The notes: generated from the letters alone by a model not told the origin. A stretch of DNA of 64,000 nt from Uranotaenia lowii (GCF_029784155.1 NC_073693.1:152679442-152743441); one strand, 5' to 3'. Positions 11,261-23,517 are shown, counted from the stretch's first letter. A program made the numbers and translations.

Positions 11261-11354
11261 ATGATAAGTCGATTACATTATTTTAAAATGAAAATTGAAC
11301 AAGTACTGTGGTATACAAATGTTGCATCTAACCCCTCTGTTGCATGATTCCCCG

Positions 11355-11525
11355 TTTGTCGGTATGTAAAAATTGGAGCAACTCAATCAGACAAACTTCA
11401 GACTACTTCAGGTGTTCCTCAAGAAAGCATTCTTGCGCCTCTGTTGTTCGTCCTGTGTGTAAATGATTTTGAAGTCAGAATCCAATCCAACAAATTAGTT
11501 CAACGAAGTATTTTTCTGTAAGATA
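11355..11525 (+). pseudogene. Reverse transcriptase fragment
   Basis: One frame reads TSGVPQESILAPLLFVLCVN followed by DF, matching the RT palm motif 'GVPQGSxLxPLLFxxxxND' of non-LTR retrotransposons. The flanks are frameshifted and no other RT motif remains. The type (Jockey or CR1-like) cannot be resolved. Confidence 0.65.
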
Positions 11526-11559
11526 AATAAAATGTTGGAATTAACTATTCAACTATTGT

Positions 11560-11905
11560 TCAAGGCTAGTGAACGGTAGACAATGTGTAACTCGAGACCC
11601 CATACACCCAACCTTCGGGTAGTGGTCATATCACCTCTTGTCTGCAACTCCGATTCTCTACCTCCCCATGGTGCTAGCTGGGGTGCGAGCAACCTTAGCG
11701 GAGATCGGGTACCCAACCCCGGTGGATGCTTTGGTCGCATGCAGACTGAGTCAGGGGGCTTCGTTCGCGTCTGTTCTCCATGTCAGGGGCGCCGCGGCGT
11801 GCGGAGTGCATCAACGTCCTGGTGGTGTTCTGGACCCAAAACAGCAACATCACGACGGTCCTCCTGCGAGATAGTGGGGTTAGCTGCGGGCCTTGAGAGC
11901 CTGTG
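11560..11905 (+). repeat. GC-rich island, probable retroelement 5'-type sequence
   Basis: About 345 bp with base composition sharply above its AT-rich neighbours. Open frames on both strands overlap but none shows a domain. The composition and abrupt borders suggest a transposed segment, perhaps a LINE untranslated region; the family was not recognised. Confidence 0.35.
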
Positions 11906-11909
11906 ATTA

Positions 11910-13300
11910 CAAAAAACATAAGCAACGAACAACAACTATTGTTCACGCATTCAAATGTAATAATTAAAAAAACCAAATAGATGTGTGGCAAATTTTGTGA
12001 CTAACTGCATATCGAAATTAGCTGCTGGACAAGTTTTTAAAACAACGCACATGTGCAGCAGCCCAAAAGGCGCAACAGAAGCCACTTCAACCACCACACT
12101 GTCTATCACATACGGAACGCGATCTAGAACTTTTGACATCTGCGGTATGGAGAATTTGAATAAGGACCCGTAGGCATTTCAGCGGCAGAATGGAACGAAC
12201 GGTGTGATTTGGATCGTTCAATACGATAAGTGGCAGGTCGAGCAATATAAAACTATATCATTACTGATTATGACATGATAATTTACGTCTTTGGTCAATT
12301 TCAAAATTATTTGGCATTAGGCGATTTCGCGGTTTCGTGTTCTTTTAATCAGTGCGCTCCGATGTCGTTACCAGTTAGGCGTTCTCGAGTGCGTTCAGTT
12401 GCAGCCCTTTAGCTGTGGCACTTCCACTTCAACCTTTTACGCTTTTAGCACTGACCATACTCTTTGAGTCTGGTGCTGGTCGTTCTTATGGACGAGTGAG
12501 CAGCATTGTGAAAATGATTAACTTGATGGTTGGATTGACTTTTCGGATCAATAATTGTTTTAAACATTTCTACCTTTTTAACAATTATGACCAGTATAGT
12601 TTTATGATTATTTTATGATTTTTGCCTAAGCTACCAAAATCTAAGACTAACTCATAATTTGAAGGTCTGAAACTGAAGCTTAGCAAATAGGCTAAGTGAG
12701 CCCTATTTTAGCATGATCCCTTTCTTGGCATGCCAAAATTATTTTTTATGTTTTTCAGGTTCAAATTTTGAATAGATTTTCATTGGGAAGAGAAAAATTT
12801 ATTCATTATTTAAGATTCATTAACAAACACCTCTCTTGATAAAATGATAGCATTTAGAAGCAAATTCCAAATTTGGTCCGATATCACTCTAGGCTAGGCC
12901 TACTAGATACTGTCAGAAAAAAGTATAAGTTGCTTTAGCTAAAGTAGGTCATAGGAAGTAATAAAATGCCGATAAATGATTTTTTTTTAATTGTATTTTC
13001 AAGAAAACTTACATCCTTGGAAACTGCAAACACACAAGTTGAAAATGTTGTAGTTCAGACTAATTTTAAATCCGAAATTTGAAGAAAGTTTTTAATTTTT
13101 TAACAGCCGTTTTTGATGATCTCCCAAGTTTATTCAATTTAACTCGTCCATTTATTCATTGTTTGATTGAAAATAGATTATTTTCGCTCGGTTGTGCTGT
13201 TCTTTTCTATCCGGAGGTTGTTTTTTTCCTTAAGGTTTACACTCAAAAGATTCTTCTAGGATTATTTTCTTTAGAATAAAAATATTAATCGCGCTAGAAC
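11910..13300. other. No recognised gene; possible initiator at 12,395
   Basis: AT-rich. A GC-richer patch at 12,310-12,500 contains TCAGTT at 12,395-12,400 (arthropod initiator consensus) and, 90 bp downstream, an ATG (12,488) followed by a GTGAGC donor-like site. That could be a short first exon, but there is no downstream partner that I can demonstrate. Confidence 0.2.
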
Positions 13301-14260
13301 GTGCTCTTAGCACGCTTGACTAAACCAGATTGTTAAGGTTTTATCAGGACTTGCCCGGATATTTGACACCAAGTTTAGGAAAAGGTCGGTCCGGCCAGGT
13401 TGCCCGTTTGGAAAAGAAACTTGGATTTTTCCTAGATTTATTCGCTTCATTTCAAAAATTGAACAAAAATAATTTAGATTGAGTTTTTAAAATTTTTGTT
13501 TTTGCGATCTTTTTAAGAAAGTTTTGTCTGAATAATCATGAATTTTAGTATTTGGAAAGCCTAAAATATGACTAAAAATCTGCTGATGTGTTTTGAGAAA
13601 AAAAAAAAGGTTAATCAAATATGCCGGAAACTGCCCGGATTTAAGGTTGTAATTTTTTAAATCAATTGTCTGGATTATAGAAGGTTTTTAGATAAAAATG
13701 CCCGAAATCGCTCGTTTCAGATTTGTTTGGAAAATATTCTGGCGACCTTAAATGCTAAGAACTAAACGAGTTATTTAAACTTGTCTTTTATAAACTTAAA
13801 AGCTGCTTATTTTGAGAAAAAAATACAAAAAACAAAAACATTATATTAGAATGAATTTCTGTGTTTAACCAATGAGTTTAAATCGAGGCTATATTAAGGT
13901 TTTTCAAGTGCAAGTCAGAAATACTTGATAAAAGTGTTATTTAATTTTACAGCCTTATCGGTGAATATCATTTGGCTCATGTAAAAACATTTCCAGTTTT
14001 GAAAAACATAGATTTAAATATCTATAAAAGAAGTTTAGAAAATAATTACAGGAGTTGAAAATGATCGAGGAGAGATTTTATAAGAAGCCTTTTCACAAGC
14101 ACGGATCAACTTGCTTGAAGTGGTAGAATCGCAAAGGGTCGAGTTTTCACCAAAAGTGTTCTCAGAAAAAAAAATGGGATTGTTTGAGAAAAAAGCAGGA
14201 AGGGTGGGACATTTTCTAAAAAAAAAGCGGGACATGTCCCGCTTTTGCGAGACGAATGGC
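13300..14260. repeat. Degenerate element with GCCCGG phrases and a 24-bp palindrome
   Basis: Phrases such as TTGCCCGGATATTTG, GGTTGCCCGTTTGG and CTGCCCGGATTTAAG recur at 13,345-13,640. At 14,222-14,245 lies a perfect 24-bp palindrome centred on GCGGGACATGTCCCGC, followed by GGCAACCCTAC, a DNA-transposon-like terminus. No transposase was recognised. Confidence 0.35.
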
Positions 14261-16380
14261 AACCCTACTATAGGCAAAAGATATTTCATTTTACGACACT
14301 ACAAAACGTTCACAAATTGAAACTTATTTGTAATTGTAAGTTTTGAATTGCAATTCCACAATCCTTTTGTATTGAACCTCAAATCTTGACACTTAAAACC
14401 CTAACTTAACTTCAAAGATCGTTCAAAAAATTTTTATTCAACACATCAACAATCTGGTAGCCATGTGACAGGTATTTTTCCGAGGTGCAATAATTTTAAA
14501 AATAGGTTGAAAATCTTATATGCTTTTTTTTAACAAAACTGTGAAACATTATTGTTATTTTTTTAACTGTATTTGAATTTCTAAACCCGGTTCATTTGAG
14601 CAAACCGTCATGTAAAATAAGCTAGAAGCAGCGTAAATCCTGCCGGGTAGAGTGACCTTGTAAGTGCAATTGTGTTGTGTTAAAAATAATTATAGAACGA
14701 GTGCTTGATAATAAATAGATAGATATATTTGTGAATGGAAATGTGATTTATTTTAAAACAATAAATAATTCACATTTGGGATTGAGTTAGGAAAGGGAAT
14801 AAGGAGAAAAAATCAGAATTTCCTATAAATCCCGAAATGAATCCGTCTCGAATTCACAGGAGCTTATCAAAATCCCTGGAAATCACAGGAGATTATTTCC
14901 TAAACTGTTTTTTTCTTTCTAGAATACGTTCTGTAATTTCAGCTGTTGAAAATACAGGACGAGAAATTAATAAGCGTGTAGGTTTCAAGAAAGTTCGATA
15001 ATAAGGGAAACGCTTCAAAAATTTAACTCTTAGAGCGTTGCTACATGAATATATATAGCAGAATCTTCAAGTTACAAACCATAACGATTCAAAACATTCT
15101 TTTCTATACAAGTTTTCATACTTGAGGTTTAAAACCTATTATTGGAAACACCGTAGAAAATCGTTTTCAGTATAGACACACATATACTTAACTAAAAATC
15201 AATGATTTTTCAAGAAACTATTGTAAAATTTAGGACACTGTCTCCTATGTAAATTTACGAAGCAAACATGAAAAAAATCAGCGTCCTTCATGTAAGCCAA
15301 AAAAGTTCCGATAGCAATGCATTTGCTGCAACCAAATTTGTACTGTGATTCCGATGATTCTTAACACGAGTAAGGCATCGACTCAATTTTAAACTGGCTA
15401 TTCTCAAAAGGTCCTTTCACTTTTGATCGGCATTACCTACCTTAGATTGATACCAACTTGCAGCTCAAAACGCACTGGACTGGTGTGGTCACTCTGCGTT
15501 GGTCTGATCGGTTTTCTCGATCTTGTAGGGAGTAGCTAACGCGTTTTTGGTGTGGTCAATCCCGATTCGAATGATGCAGTTTGCAGTGCAGTACTATACG
15601 AGCAACATAAGCGACTTAACTGGTTTTAGCGCGTAGATCACATGCGTGCGTACAAATGCCACCCCAACTAAGTCAGCATGTATGCAGGCTGCCCTGCAAT
15701 GTTCTAATCGTTAAAATATTACTTTTCAGATTAGCATGAACGACAGATTTGTTTCTTGCGAAAACCCATAGCTGGAGAGATACTTACAAGGTGTTATCGA
15801 AAATTCTTAACAACCAACATTAGCTATGGCGTGTGTATTTTAGTGCGGATTAGCAATAGCGGGCTTAACAAACAGCGGAGGTCAAAACTCGTCATTCGGA
15901 TTAGTGTTATGATAATTGTTAGGTGAACGAGTTCGTAAAAATCTAATGCATTTCAGTCCGGGTGGTGCGTTCGCTGGTTTATGATCGGTGGGGCCTTCTT
16001 ACTCTTGCGAAACGCATGACGATCAATCTAGAAGTTAGTGATTAAGATATGCGCAGCGCTTAGCACGATCGAAAGTGATCCGCCCAGCACCTTCACTTCC
16101 TACGACGATAAAATGACCCCCCGGGGGGTGGCGGGTAATGTTTCATATTTTGCGCACAACTAGCATATGGGTAGCTTTTAAGTTCGCGCCAGTAGTTTTT
16201 TTCAGTAGTCGCCTAACGTGCAGATCTCATTCTGCGTTGGTATAGTTTACAAAATAAGTTGTTGGGGGATTTCGTCAAAGAGTCGTTCAAAAGGTCAATC
16301 TTACAATGTGCGTCGTATTATCCGGTTATGGTGTCTATTTCTACAAACAAATAAATTTCAATTAAGATTAGCCTTTTCAT
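14260..16380. other. Non-coding stretch, nothing recognised
   Basis: No open frame with a domain. Composition becomes more balanced from 15,400 to 16,250 and includes a 14-bp palindrome, ACCCCCCGGGGGGT, at 16,116-16,129. No repeat boundaries were seen. Confidence 0.4.
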
Positions 16381-16384
16381 GATC

Positions 16385-16672
16385 TTGTTTTTGATCAAGA
16401 TCCTGATTTAGACCCTTATCCTGAGTTGCATCCTGACGCTGACCCTGATCTTGATTCTGATCCTGATTCATATATCTACAGTCGAAAATACTGAACCTTA
16501 TCTGGAATCATTCTTGATTAAGATCCCAATTCAGATGAAGCTCTTAATCATGATTCTTATCCTGATCCTGATCCTGATCTTGATCCTGATCCTAATCCTG
16601 ATCCTGATCTTGATCTTGATCCTAATCCTGATCCTGATGCTAATACGGATCCTGATAATATCCTGATCCATT
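16385..16672 (+). repeat. GATCCT hexamer microsatellite
   Basis: Imperfect (GATCCT)n with GATCTT and AATCCT variants, densest at 16,550-16,645. The open frame here translates into an Ile-Leu run and is not a gene. Confidence 0.9.
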
Positions 16673-17530
16673 CATACTTCACACGATGGACCGTCCCTTT
16701 TTTAAATAAAGGATTTTTCGGGATTTTTTTTTATTGACCGGAAGCTACGACAAGTTCAGCACATTTACCACCTTCTGCATGAAAAAATTAACACTGACTT
16801 AAAGCTATGATCATTTAGTATCCGGACACTTCATTTCGGTGATAGCTATATTACTAGAGATTGGTTATGCAAAACTTTAGCAGCGTTGTGTTGGTTATGA
16901 AAAAGACTATCTTGTCTGTTTTTGCCAGATTTTTAAGTTAACGTGCGTTTGAGATATTTACGATGCAAAAAGACATATTAAAAATAATTTTGCACAAATT
17001 TGCGCCTTTTGCACATTTTGCGCCCCGAAAATTCTTCATTGTTGACTTGAAAACTCATAAACTGTTGATTTTTTTCTGATTCTTTTTTGGACCAAATGGT
17101 TAAGAAGTATAAGGAGCCACTCTAGAATCCACACAAAGTTCAAATCAAGCATCGGGATAGAACCCTTGATCTTAAATATGGTAAGAAGTCTATGGTTATT
17201 GGGGATAACTGAATGCTGACCCCTTTAATAATGCAATTAATCCATTTCCGACAGTCAAAAAGTGTTGTCTGACTAGAAGACACTAAGTAAAGAACTAATA
17301 GTGAGCAGTTCTAAAGATCGCAATATGTGCAACCGGTTTTTACGCAATGTGACAGATTTGTTCTGATGAACAAATAAATTTATGTTAAAACCGGATTTAA
17401 GAGATCAAATTCTTCGAGATGCCTACTCATGAAAAGGTTCCAACCAGCTTCCAATTGCTTTTTCCTGGTGAGTTTGTGTAAAATATCATGATTTTGCAAA
17501 GGTTTTGCTTCTGTGGTAAAAATAATAAAG

Positions 17531-17583
17531 TCTTATTATTATTATGGTTTATTTTAGACATTTTACCACTCCTGGGGTATTAA
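17531..17583 (-). mobile_element. I-type LINE 3' tail ending in TAA repeats
   Basis: On the minus strand it reads TAATACCCCAGGAGTGGTAA then AATGTCTAAAATAAACC and (ATA)n. This matches the tail at 23,742-23,805, which also ends in TAA repeats. It abuts the left end of the mariner at 17,585. Confidence 0.6.
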
Positions 17584-17584
17584 A

Positions 17585-18885
17585 TAAAGTCTGTTTCACA
17601 TCGAATCTGGTCGGATAAAATATATCAATCTATAGATCATTCTCCGCAAACAAATAACGTACAACAAAATTAAAAATGTCATTTTTTGAGGTTTTATTGC
17701 ACTTTAAGGAAAAACTACATAAAAATCATTCGTCAGCTTTTCGGATGAATTTCCGGACTTTTTTTGTGATACCACCCATCATTTTCTGCACAGTACTGCT
17801 GGTAACACATCATTCGCCATCTTGTTCCACCACTTTTCCATTTGAGCGGAGTTTTTCATGGTTCTATTACCCGATATTTCTCGATGGGGCGAAAATCCGG
17901 ACAGTTTGGTGGATTGATACTTTTTTCAACAAAATCGATCTTGTTCTCCTTATACCACTTAACGACATCCCGGCTGAAGTGGCAACTTGCCAGGTCCGGC
18001 CAGAACTTCACCGGACCTTTGTGGGACCAAATGAATGGCAAAACCCTCTTCTGGAGACATTCTTCTTTGTAAACATTTCCATTCATTGTTTCCCCAGCGA
18101 TGAAAATTTTAGTCTTCTTCCCACAACTACAGATCCCTTGCCAAATCATCAATTTACGAGCAAATTTATCTGCGAAAACAAACTTGAATCAACCCGCAAC
18201 ATTCCCTTTACGCTTCGCGAAGTAAAATTTGTTACCGGGTATTTGTCCAAAATCCATTTTGACGTAAGTTTCTTCGTCCATCAAAATGCATCCGTTGTAC
18301 TTGTTCAACACTTTCTCATACAACTTCCTTGCCCTGGTTTTGGCAACCAGGTTTTGTTTCAGCGTCCTGTTGGGGTGTTTGCTTGCATGATACGACCGCA
18401 AGCCTTATCAAAAACAAATTCGTCGAGCTATACTGTGGTTCGTCTTGAACTTTTTCGCCAAATCATGCAAGGAGATTTCAGGATTATTGCGAACTGATCG
18501 AATTACCTTTGCTCGCAGCTTCCGGTCATATGTTCCACTTTTACGCCTGTTTTGTTTTGCTCGATCCACCGTAAGGGTCTCCCGCTAACGTTGCAGCACC
18601 GAATTTACAGTCGATTTTGGATATTTCAGGAATTTCGCGATCTTTACCCCTGACCACATCGGTTTCTCTACGTGAGTGTGCAGAATTTTCTCTCGCCTTT
18701 CGCGTTCCATCGTCGATGACTTTTGACTGACTACTTCAATTTTGATGAAATTTTCACCACTAAGTAAACAAACCATTCGGGTCAAAACACTGATTTAGAC
18801 ACTGATGATAGATTCGCGATGTGACAACTAGGGGCGCTGAAGTAAATGAAAAGATGCGACCAGATTCTATGCGAAACAGACTTTA
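17585..18885 (-). mobile_element. Full-length DD37E mariner with TIRs and TA duplication
   Basis: Terminal inverted repeats begin AAAGTCTGTTTC and continue into GAATCTGGTCG at both ends (17,587 onward, mirrored to 18,883), differing at two positions in about 28. TA flanks both ends. The ~1.3 kb length is standard for mariner. The element lies in minus orientation and holds the frameshifted transposase described separately. Confidence 0.9.
17810..18711 (-). pseudogene. DD37E mariner transposase, frameshifted
   Basis: Likely start at MERERREKILHTHVEK (about 18,711), with a helix-turn-helix region (VKIAKFLKYPKSTVN). Frame changes occur near 18,585 and 18,190. Blocks recovered in order: LVAKTRARKLYEKVLN, CILMDEETYVKMDF (first Asp), IWQGICSCGKKT, FWPDLASCHFSRD (second Asp) and CPDFRPIEKYRV (Glu). 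Exactly 37 residues lie between the second Asp and the Glu. All catalytic residues survive, but at least two frameshifts and stops prevent translation of one protein. The 273-codon plus-strand frame across it is antisense. Confidence 0.9.
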
Positions 18886-18889
18886 GATC

Positions 18890-19780
18890 AATTCATGACT
18901 TAAAAATGTGTGCAAAGATAAAAAGTAAGAGTATTTCTTGAAATCATTAATAAATATTTTTTATATTCTTATATTAAATGTCGTATTAACACCTTCATTT
19001 CCTACATAGAAAGTTTTTTTATTAAATGAATAGTTTTTAAAATACACACGTTTGTAACTGCCCGGATACTAAATGATCACCTTATTACGCTACTCCACAG
19101 TTCTCTATAATGATACGACTTAAAAAATGATATCAACCTTGTGAGACCTATGGAAGTACTATGCTTAACTTAGTTTAGCTTAGCTTGATTGACAACGCAC
19201 ATCCACCTATAATCGTTGAGCTCGAAATGCCTTATCAAGAATTCAAAAACCAATCCACTAGCTACTTACATTTTTTAAAATGAATTTCATTATTTGCACT
19301 TCAATCTCCACGAGCTCAGGCGTGGCGCAGTAGAACTTGTTCCACATCGCCAATGGTTGCTACTTCGTGATTGACCGAGGCCATCAATTTTGTCCAGAAG
19401 TCAAAAGAATGGTGTCTCGAATTGACAGCACATTCACAATGAACAAAACTGATTCTCTCTCTCTTTAAACATCAATATCGGCGCCGGCCACGTCCTAGTA
19501 GTCAATAGAGAGAATGGGAAAACGTAGAAGGAATGAAAGAATAAATGAGTGCTTTCTGACCGAGGTTACCTCTGCATCGTAGCAATTAAACTGTTCTGTG
19601 GAATGGGGAAAAAGGATTCAATCAGGGCACACTTTTGACTTGTGTAAAGATGTTTAAAATAAAAACCAAATTATTTTATCAAACTCTCCCGTTTTCTCCC
19701 CTCGAAACTCTAGAGTTTATTATTGATACAATTTTTTTATGATGGTTCTACCATGTAAAGAACAATCATCCATATTTCTA
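18890..19780. other. No recognised gene
   Basis: AT-rich sequence without domain-bearing frames or clear inverted repeats. Confidence 0.4.
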
Positions 19781-20740
19781 CTTAGTTACTTACTTAATGT
19801 ACCCGCGCCGATCCTCCGGTGCATAGGGCCGTGGTAAAAGACCTCCACTGTTGACGATCTGGAGCCAGCGTCTTCAACTGATTCCAGTCAAGATTCTCAT
19901 CGACAGTTCTGATTTCAGCGGCTAGGCTTCACCGCCACGAGTTTCTGGGTCTGCCTCTTCTTCGATGTCCTTCTGGATTCCAATCTAGCGCCTCTCTGCA
20001 AATCTCGTTTTCATCATTCCGCAGCGTGTGCTCAATCCATCTCCACTTACGTTCCCGAATCTCGATTCCTAGCGCCCTTTGATGACACCGGCGATGTCGT
20101 TCCTCATTCGAGATCCAGTTGCCAGGCCACCAAGCGCGGATGATATTCCGCAGACAGCGGTTTACAAATACTTGCAGTTTTCGCGTCGTTACCGCATATG
20201 TGCACCAAGTTTCGCACCCGTACAGCAAAACGGATTTGACGTTTGAGTTGAAGATTCGGATTTTCGTTCGTAGAGAGATGTTTCGGAGACTCGCAAACTG
20301 CAAATCGGGCCTTTCTGATCCGGATTACGATGTCTTTCCTGGTACCACTATCACGCGTTATCTGGCTACCAAGATACTAGCACTCCGATTTCTCAACCTA
20401 TTCAGCTACTATGAAACTGGAGGGATTTCCTGTGTTGATCTGCATCGACTTGGTCTTCCCGACATTGGCTTTGAGACCTGCTGCCTTGGAGCTTTCTGTG
20501 AGGTCGTCGAATTTGCTTTGCACATACGGTTGTGTTTGGGCGAGCAAAACAATATCTTCAGCCAGGTCAAGGTCGTTCAGTTGCTTTATTGTCGAAGGAT
20601 TCCACGCCAATCCTCGGTTTGGACTGCAGTCAATCGATCCAGTCAAGATCTCATCCATTACGATAAGAAAAAGCAGCGGTGATAAAATACATCCCTATCT
20701 CACTCCAGCAGTTACCGGGATTAGTTCGGGCAAGACACCG
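19781..20740 (-). pseudogene. Non-LTR retrotransposon 3' half (endonuclease-RT type)
   Basis: Read on the minus strand: GCILSPLLFLIVMDEIL (RT motif, after a stop), then LNDLDLAEDIVLLAQTQ where the catalytic LADD has become LAED. KTKSMQINT follows and, after a frame break near 20,300, the C-terminal region SVLLYGCETW, VNRCLRNIIRAWWPGN and EALDWNPEGHRRRGRP. It ends near 19,781 in CTTA/TTAC repeats typical of LINE tails. The C-terminal signature belongs to the abundant 'endonuclease-reverse transcriptase' LINEs of insects and flatworms (RTE-like; clade not certain). The upstream part is lost at about 20,740, where an R1-like LINE on the other strand begins. Confidence 0.8.
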
Positions 20741-22043
20741 TAGTGAACTTGCGGTGAATAAGTTGGTGCTACTACCGAAACCTGGGAAACCCCCAGGGCA
20801 TCCATCATCATATAGACCCATTTGTCTGCTGGACATCCTTGGTAAGCTACTGGAGAGGATAATATTAAACAGACTTATTATCTACACAGAAGGCGGAAGT
20901 GGACTGTCGGACAGACAGTTCGGTTTTCGGAAAGGGAGATCTACGGTGGACGCCATCCGTATGGTGACAGAGTACGCGAAGCGCGCGTATAAAAAGAAGC
21001 GGACAGGTGTTCGTCACTGCGCCATTGTGACGATCGACGTTAAGAATGCCTTCAACAATGCCAGCTGGGAAGCGATTGCCAAAGCGCTTCACATGATGCT
21101 TGTTCCCAATACTCTCTGCAGGATAATAGGAAGCTTCTTCGAAAATCGAATCCTGACGTACGAAACCGAAACTGGGATACGATCTACTGCCCTAACAGCG
21201 GGTGTTCCACAGGGTTCCATACTCGGACCTGTGCTTTGGAATGCCATGTATAATGAGGTGTTAACGCTGAAACTACCAGCAGGCGTGCAGATAGTCGGAT
21301 TTGCTGATGAAATCGTGCTCATGATTACCGGCGAAACAATCGAGGAGGTAGAAGACCTTGCAACGGTGTCCGTAGAAAGGGTTGGCATCTGGATGGAGAG
21401 AGTTAAGCTTCAGATAGCTCACCATAAAACTGAAGTTCTGCTCGTGACCAATAAAAGAGTTGTGCCGCACATGGAGATTACTGTTGGAGGGCACACGACA
21501 TCTTCGAAACAGCAGCTGAAATACCTTGGAGTAATGGTCGACCATCGCTTAAGTTTTGGTGCGCATGTCAAATACTGTTGCGAAAATGCATCGAAAGTCA
21601 TAGATTCATTGGCCTGGATTACGCCGAACTGCCATGGTCCAAAGAGTAGCAAGAGACGTCTCCTTGCGAGCGTAGCACTGTCGAAACTACGATACGGAGG
21701 AGCGGCCTGGAGCTCCGCGATAGAGGTAGAGCGCAACAGATCCAAATTACGGAGCACACATCGGTTGATAGCCATGCGAGTTTCCTGTGCGTACAGGACC
21801 ATATCAGCAGATGCAGCTTTTGTCATCGCGGGCATGGTTCCCATCGACATAACTCTGGCGGAGGATATGGAATGTTACAAAGCAAGAGCTGTTAGAGGAG
21901 TGCGCAATATTCAACGAGCAGCGTCAATGCTCAAGTGGCAGGAGCAATGGGACGCATCGAACAACGCAAGATGGACGCATAGGCTAATCCCGAGACTTTC
22001 AGACTGGGTAAATCGGAAAGTGGAGAGGTCAACTTCTACCTGA
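20741..22043 (+). pseudogene. R1-like LINE reverse transcriptase, 5'-truncated
   Basis: Open frame of over 400 codons beginning inside the RT domain. Motifs in order: LPKPGKPPGHPSSYRPICLL, FGFRKGRSTVDAI, IVTIDVKNAFNNASW (first Asp), TAGVPQGSILGPVLWN, GFADEIVLM (the FADD box reads FADE) and LKYLGVMVDHRLSFGAHV. The thumb region follows. The motif set is that of the R1 clade. The endonuclease domain is missing because of 5' truncation. Replacement of the second catalytic Asp by Glu would be expected to impair polymerisation. The frame ends at 22,043, but C-terminal sequence continues in other frames (next feature). Confidence 0.88.
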
Positions 22044-22831
22044 CGCACTTCCTTTTTAAGCAATACCTTCTGTGTAAATCTGCTTTCTATTTCGTCAGCC
22101 AAACGGGAGACCCACACCCAGACTTGTTGAGGATCTAACGCAAACTGATGACTGCTCACAACACGTCAGCTCGGCCATCGTGTGTGTGCGTGTAGTAAAG
22201 TCAAAGGAGAGAGATTACCGACTCGGAACGGCTGTCGGCCGAGAGAGTGTCGCGCTCGCAATGATCGGCTACACACCTTCATCGGTTTAAGCTTATCAGC
22301 TCGCCTTATTGCCCGGAATGCGTAGAGACGGAGGAATCGGCAGAACATGCTATCTTTGTCTGCCCCAGGTTCAATTCAAGGCGTCAACAACTTCAACATT
22401 TGAACGCTGAAAACATAGTGAGCGTTACCTAACCGGCACACGTTTCGGGTCCCCGGGATAGTGGATGCTGTGACGGGCGTAAATTATTATTAAAGCGTTA
22501 CCTAACCGGCACACGTTTCGGGGTCTTCCGTACCAGTCTGAAGTTGGCGATAGAGGAAAATGAGAAGGAGGAAAAAGGAGAAAAAGGATAAAGCAGAACG
22601 ATGATCAAGGGGAAATTGAGGAAAAATTGAGAAAGAGGAAAAGGGTGAGATGTATAAGTGCATGAGCACAGCCTACCCCTTGATGTAGTATCATAGGGTG
22701 AAACCAAGGGGCACATCTGGCACACGAAGCCCAAGGTGGTTTTAGTGGGACGAACCCACACACGGCAGCAAACACCCGGCTGTTATGGTTTGAAGTCAAA
22801 TTTCCATCTTGTAAAAAAAAAAAGAAAAAAA
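22044..22831 (+). mobile_element. R1-like LINE C-terminal zinc motif, 3' UTR and poly-A
   Basis: At 22,313-22,375 one frame reads CPECVETEESAEHAIFVC, the Cys/His motif that closes R1-type ORF2 proteins. A 29-bp direct repeat starting AGCGTTACCTAACCGGCACA occurs at 22,421-22,449 and 22,494-22,522. Further on, GGTTTTAGTGGGACGAACCC at 22,738 is typical of R1-clade 3' UTRs. The element ends in an A-rich run at 22,813-22,831. Minus-strand frames here are antisense. Confidence 0.75.
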
Positions 22832-23517
22832 AATCCGTCGTGCAAGATCTTGCACGAAAATGACTCGTACTGTGCTTCGATGAGATGGAATAGTTTCTCT
22901 GGGACTCTTCGTCACCTTAGAGCCGTCCAGATATTTCTTAATATTTTTATATTGTAGGATTAGACAATTTAGTATTATGCAAAGATTAAGATACAAACTA
23001 AATAAGTTCATATTTTTACGAATTTCAAATTTTCTAAAATACACATAAACATTGATTGATTGCATATTTCGTTTAAAAACTTACGTAAACGTTTGTAATT
23101 TGTATAAAAAATTTGTGCACTTGTTTGGCAAAAATATGGAATTTTACAAACATTTCGAAAATGAAGGTTTGAAATCAACGATCAACTTTTCTGACCATCG
23201 CGAGTAGTTTTGAGTTTCGAGAAAAAAGTTCTTAATGTTTCCTTTGAGTTGAAGTTCGGTAAAATATGAGAATATTAACATAATTTTTAAGAAATTTTAA
23301 ACCAGAATGATTTTTAGGTATTTTTTGGAGCATAAGTCAAAACATTACGCAGTCTTCAACAAGGTTGTAAAATAAATTAAGTCCTTGTCATTGTATCATG
23401 TATGGGCCTTACCTGTGAAAAGTGATGTACTTTTTACTAAGAACATTTTAAGATTATGTAATTTGATAGACGGATTGAAAGTTAGAAAAAATGAAAGATG
23501 GTGAAAATGAACGGGTA
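22832..23517. other. AT-rich, no recognised gene
   Basis: Low-complexity AT-rich sequence between the R1-like poly-A end and the next TIR element. Confidence 0.4.

Noticed and set aside
12390..12500. Promoter plus first coding exon
   Set aside because: Only an initiator-like TCAGTT and a donor-like GTGAGC are present; no partner exon or supporting motif could be shown.
16116..16129. CCCCCCGGGGGG palindrome as a functional site
   Set aside because: Short and isolated, with no surrounding structure.
16451..16666. 71-codon Ile/Leu-rich frame
   Set aside because: It is translation of the GATCCT microsatellite.
17676..18497. 273-codon plus-strand open frame
   Set aside because: It is antisense to a clear DD37E transposase with termini; its translation has no domain.
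20119..20682. 187-codon plus-strand open frame
   Set aside because: It is antisense to the LINE reverse transcriptase and C-terminal region read on the minus strand.
21089..21850. Minus-strand frames of 90-143 codons
   Set aside because: They are antisense shadows of the R1-like RT frame.
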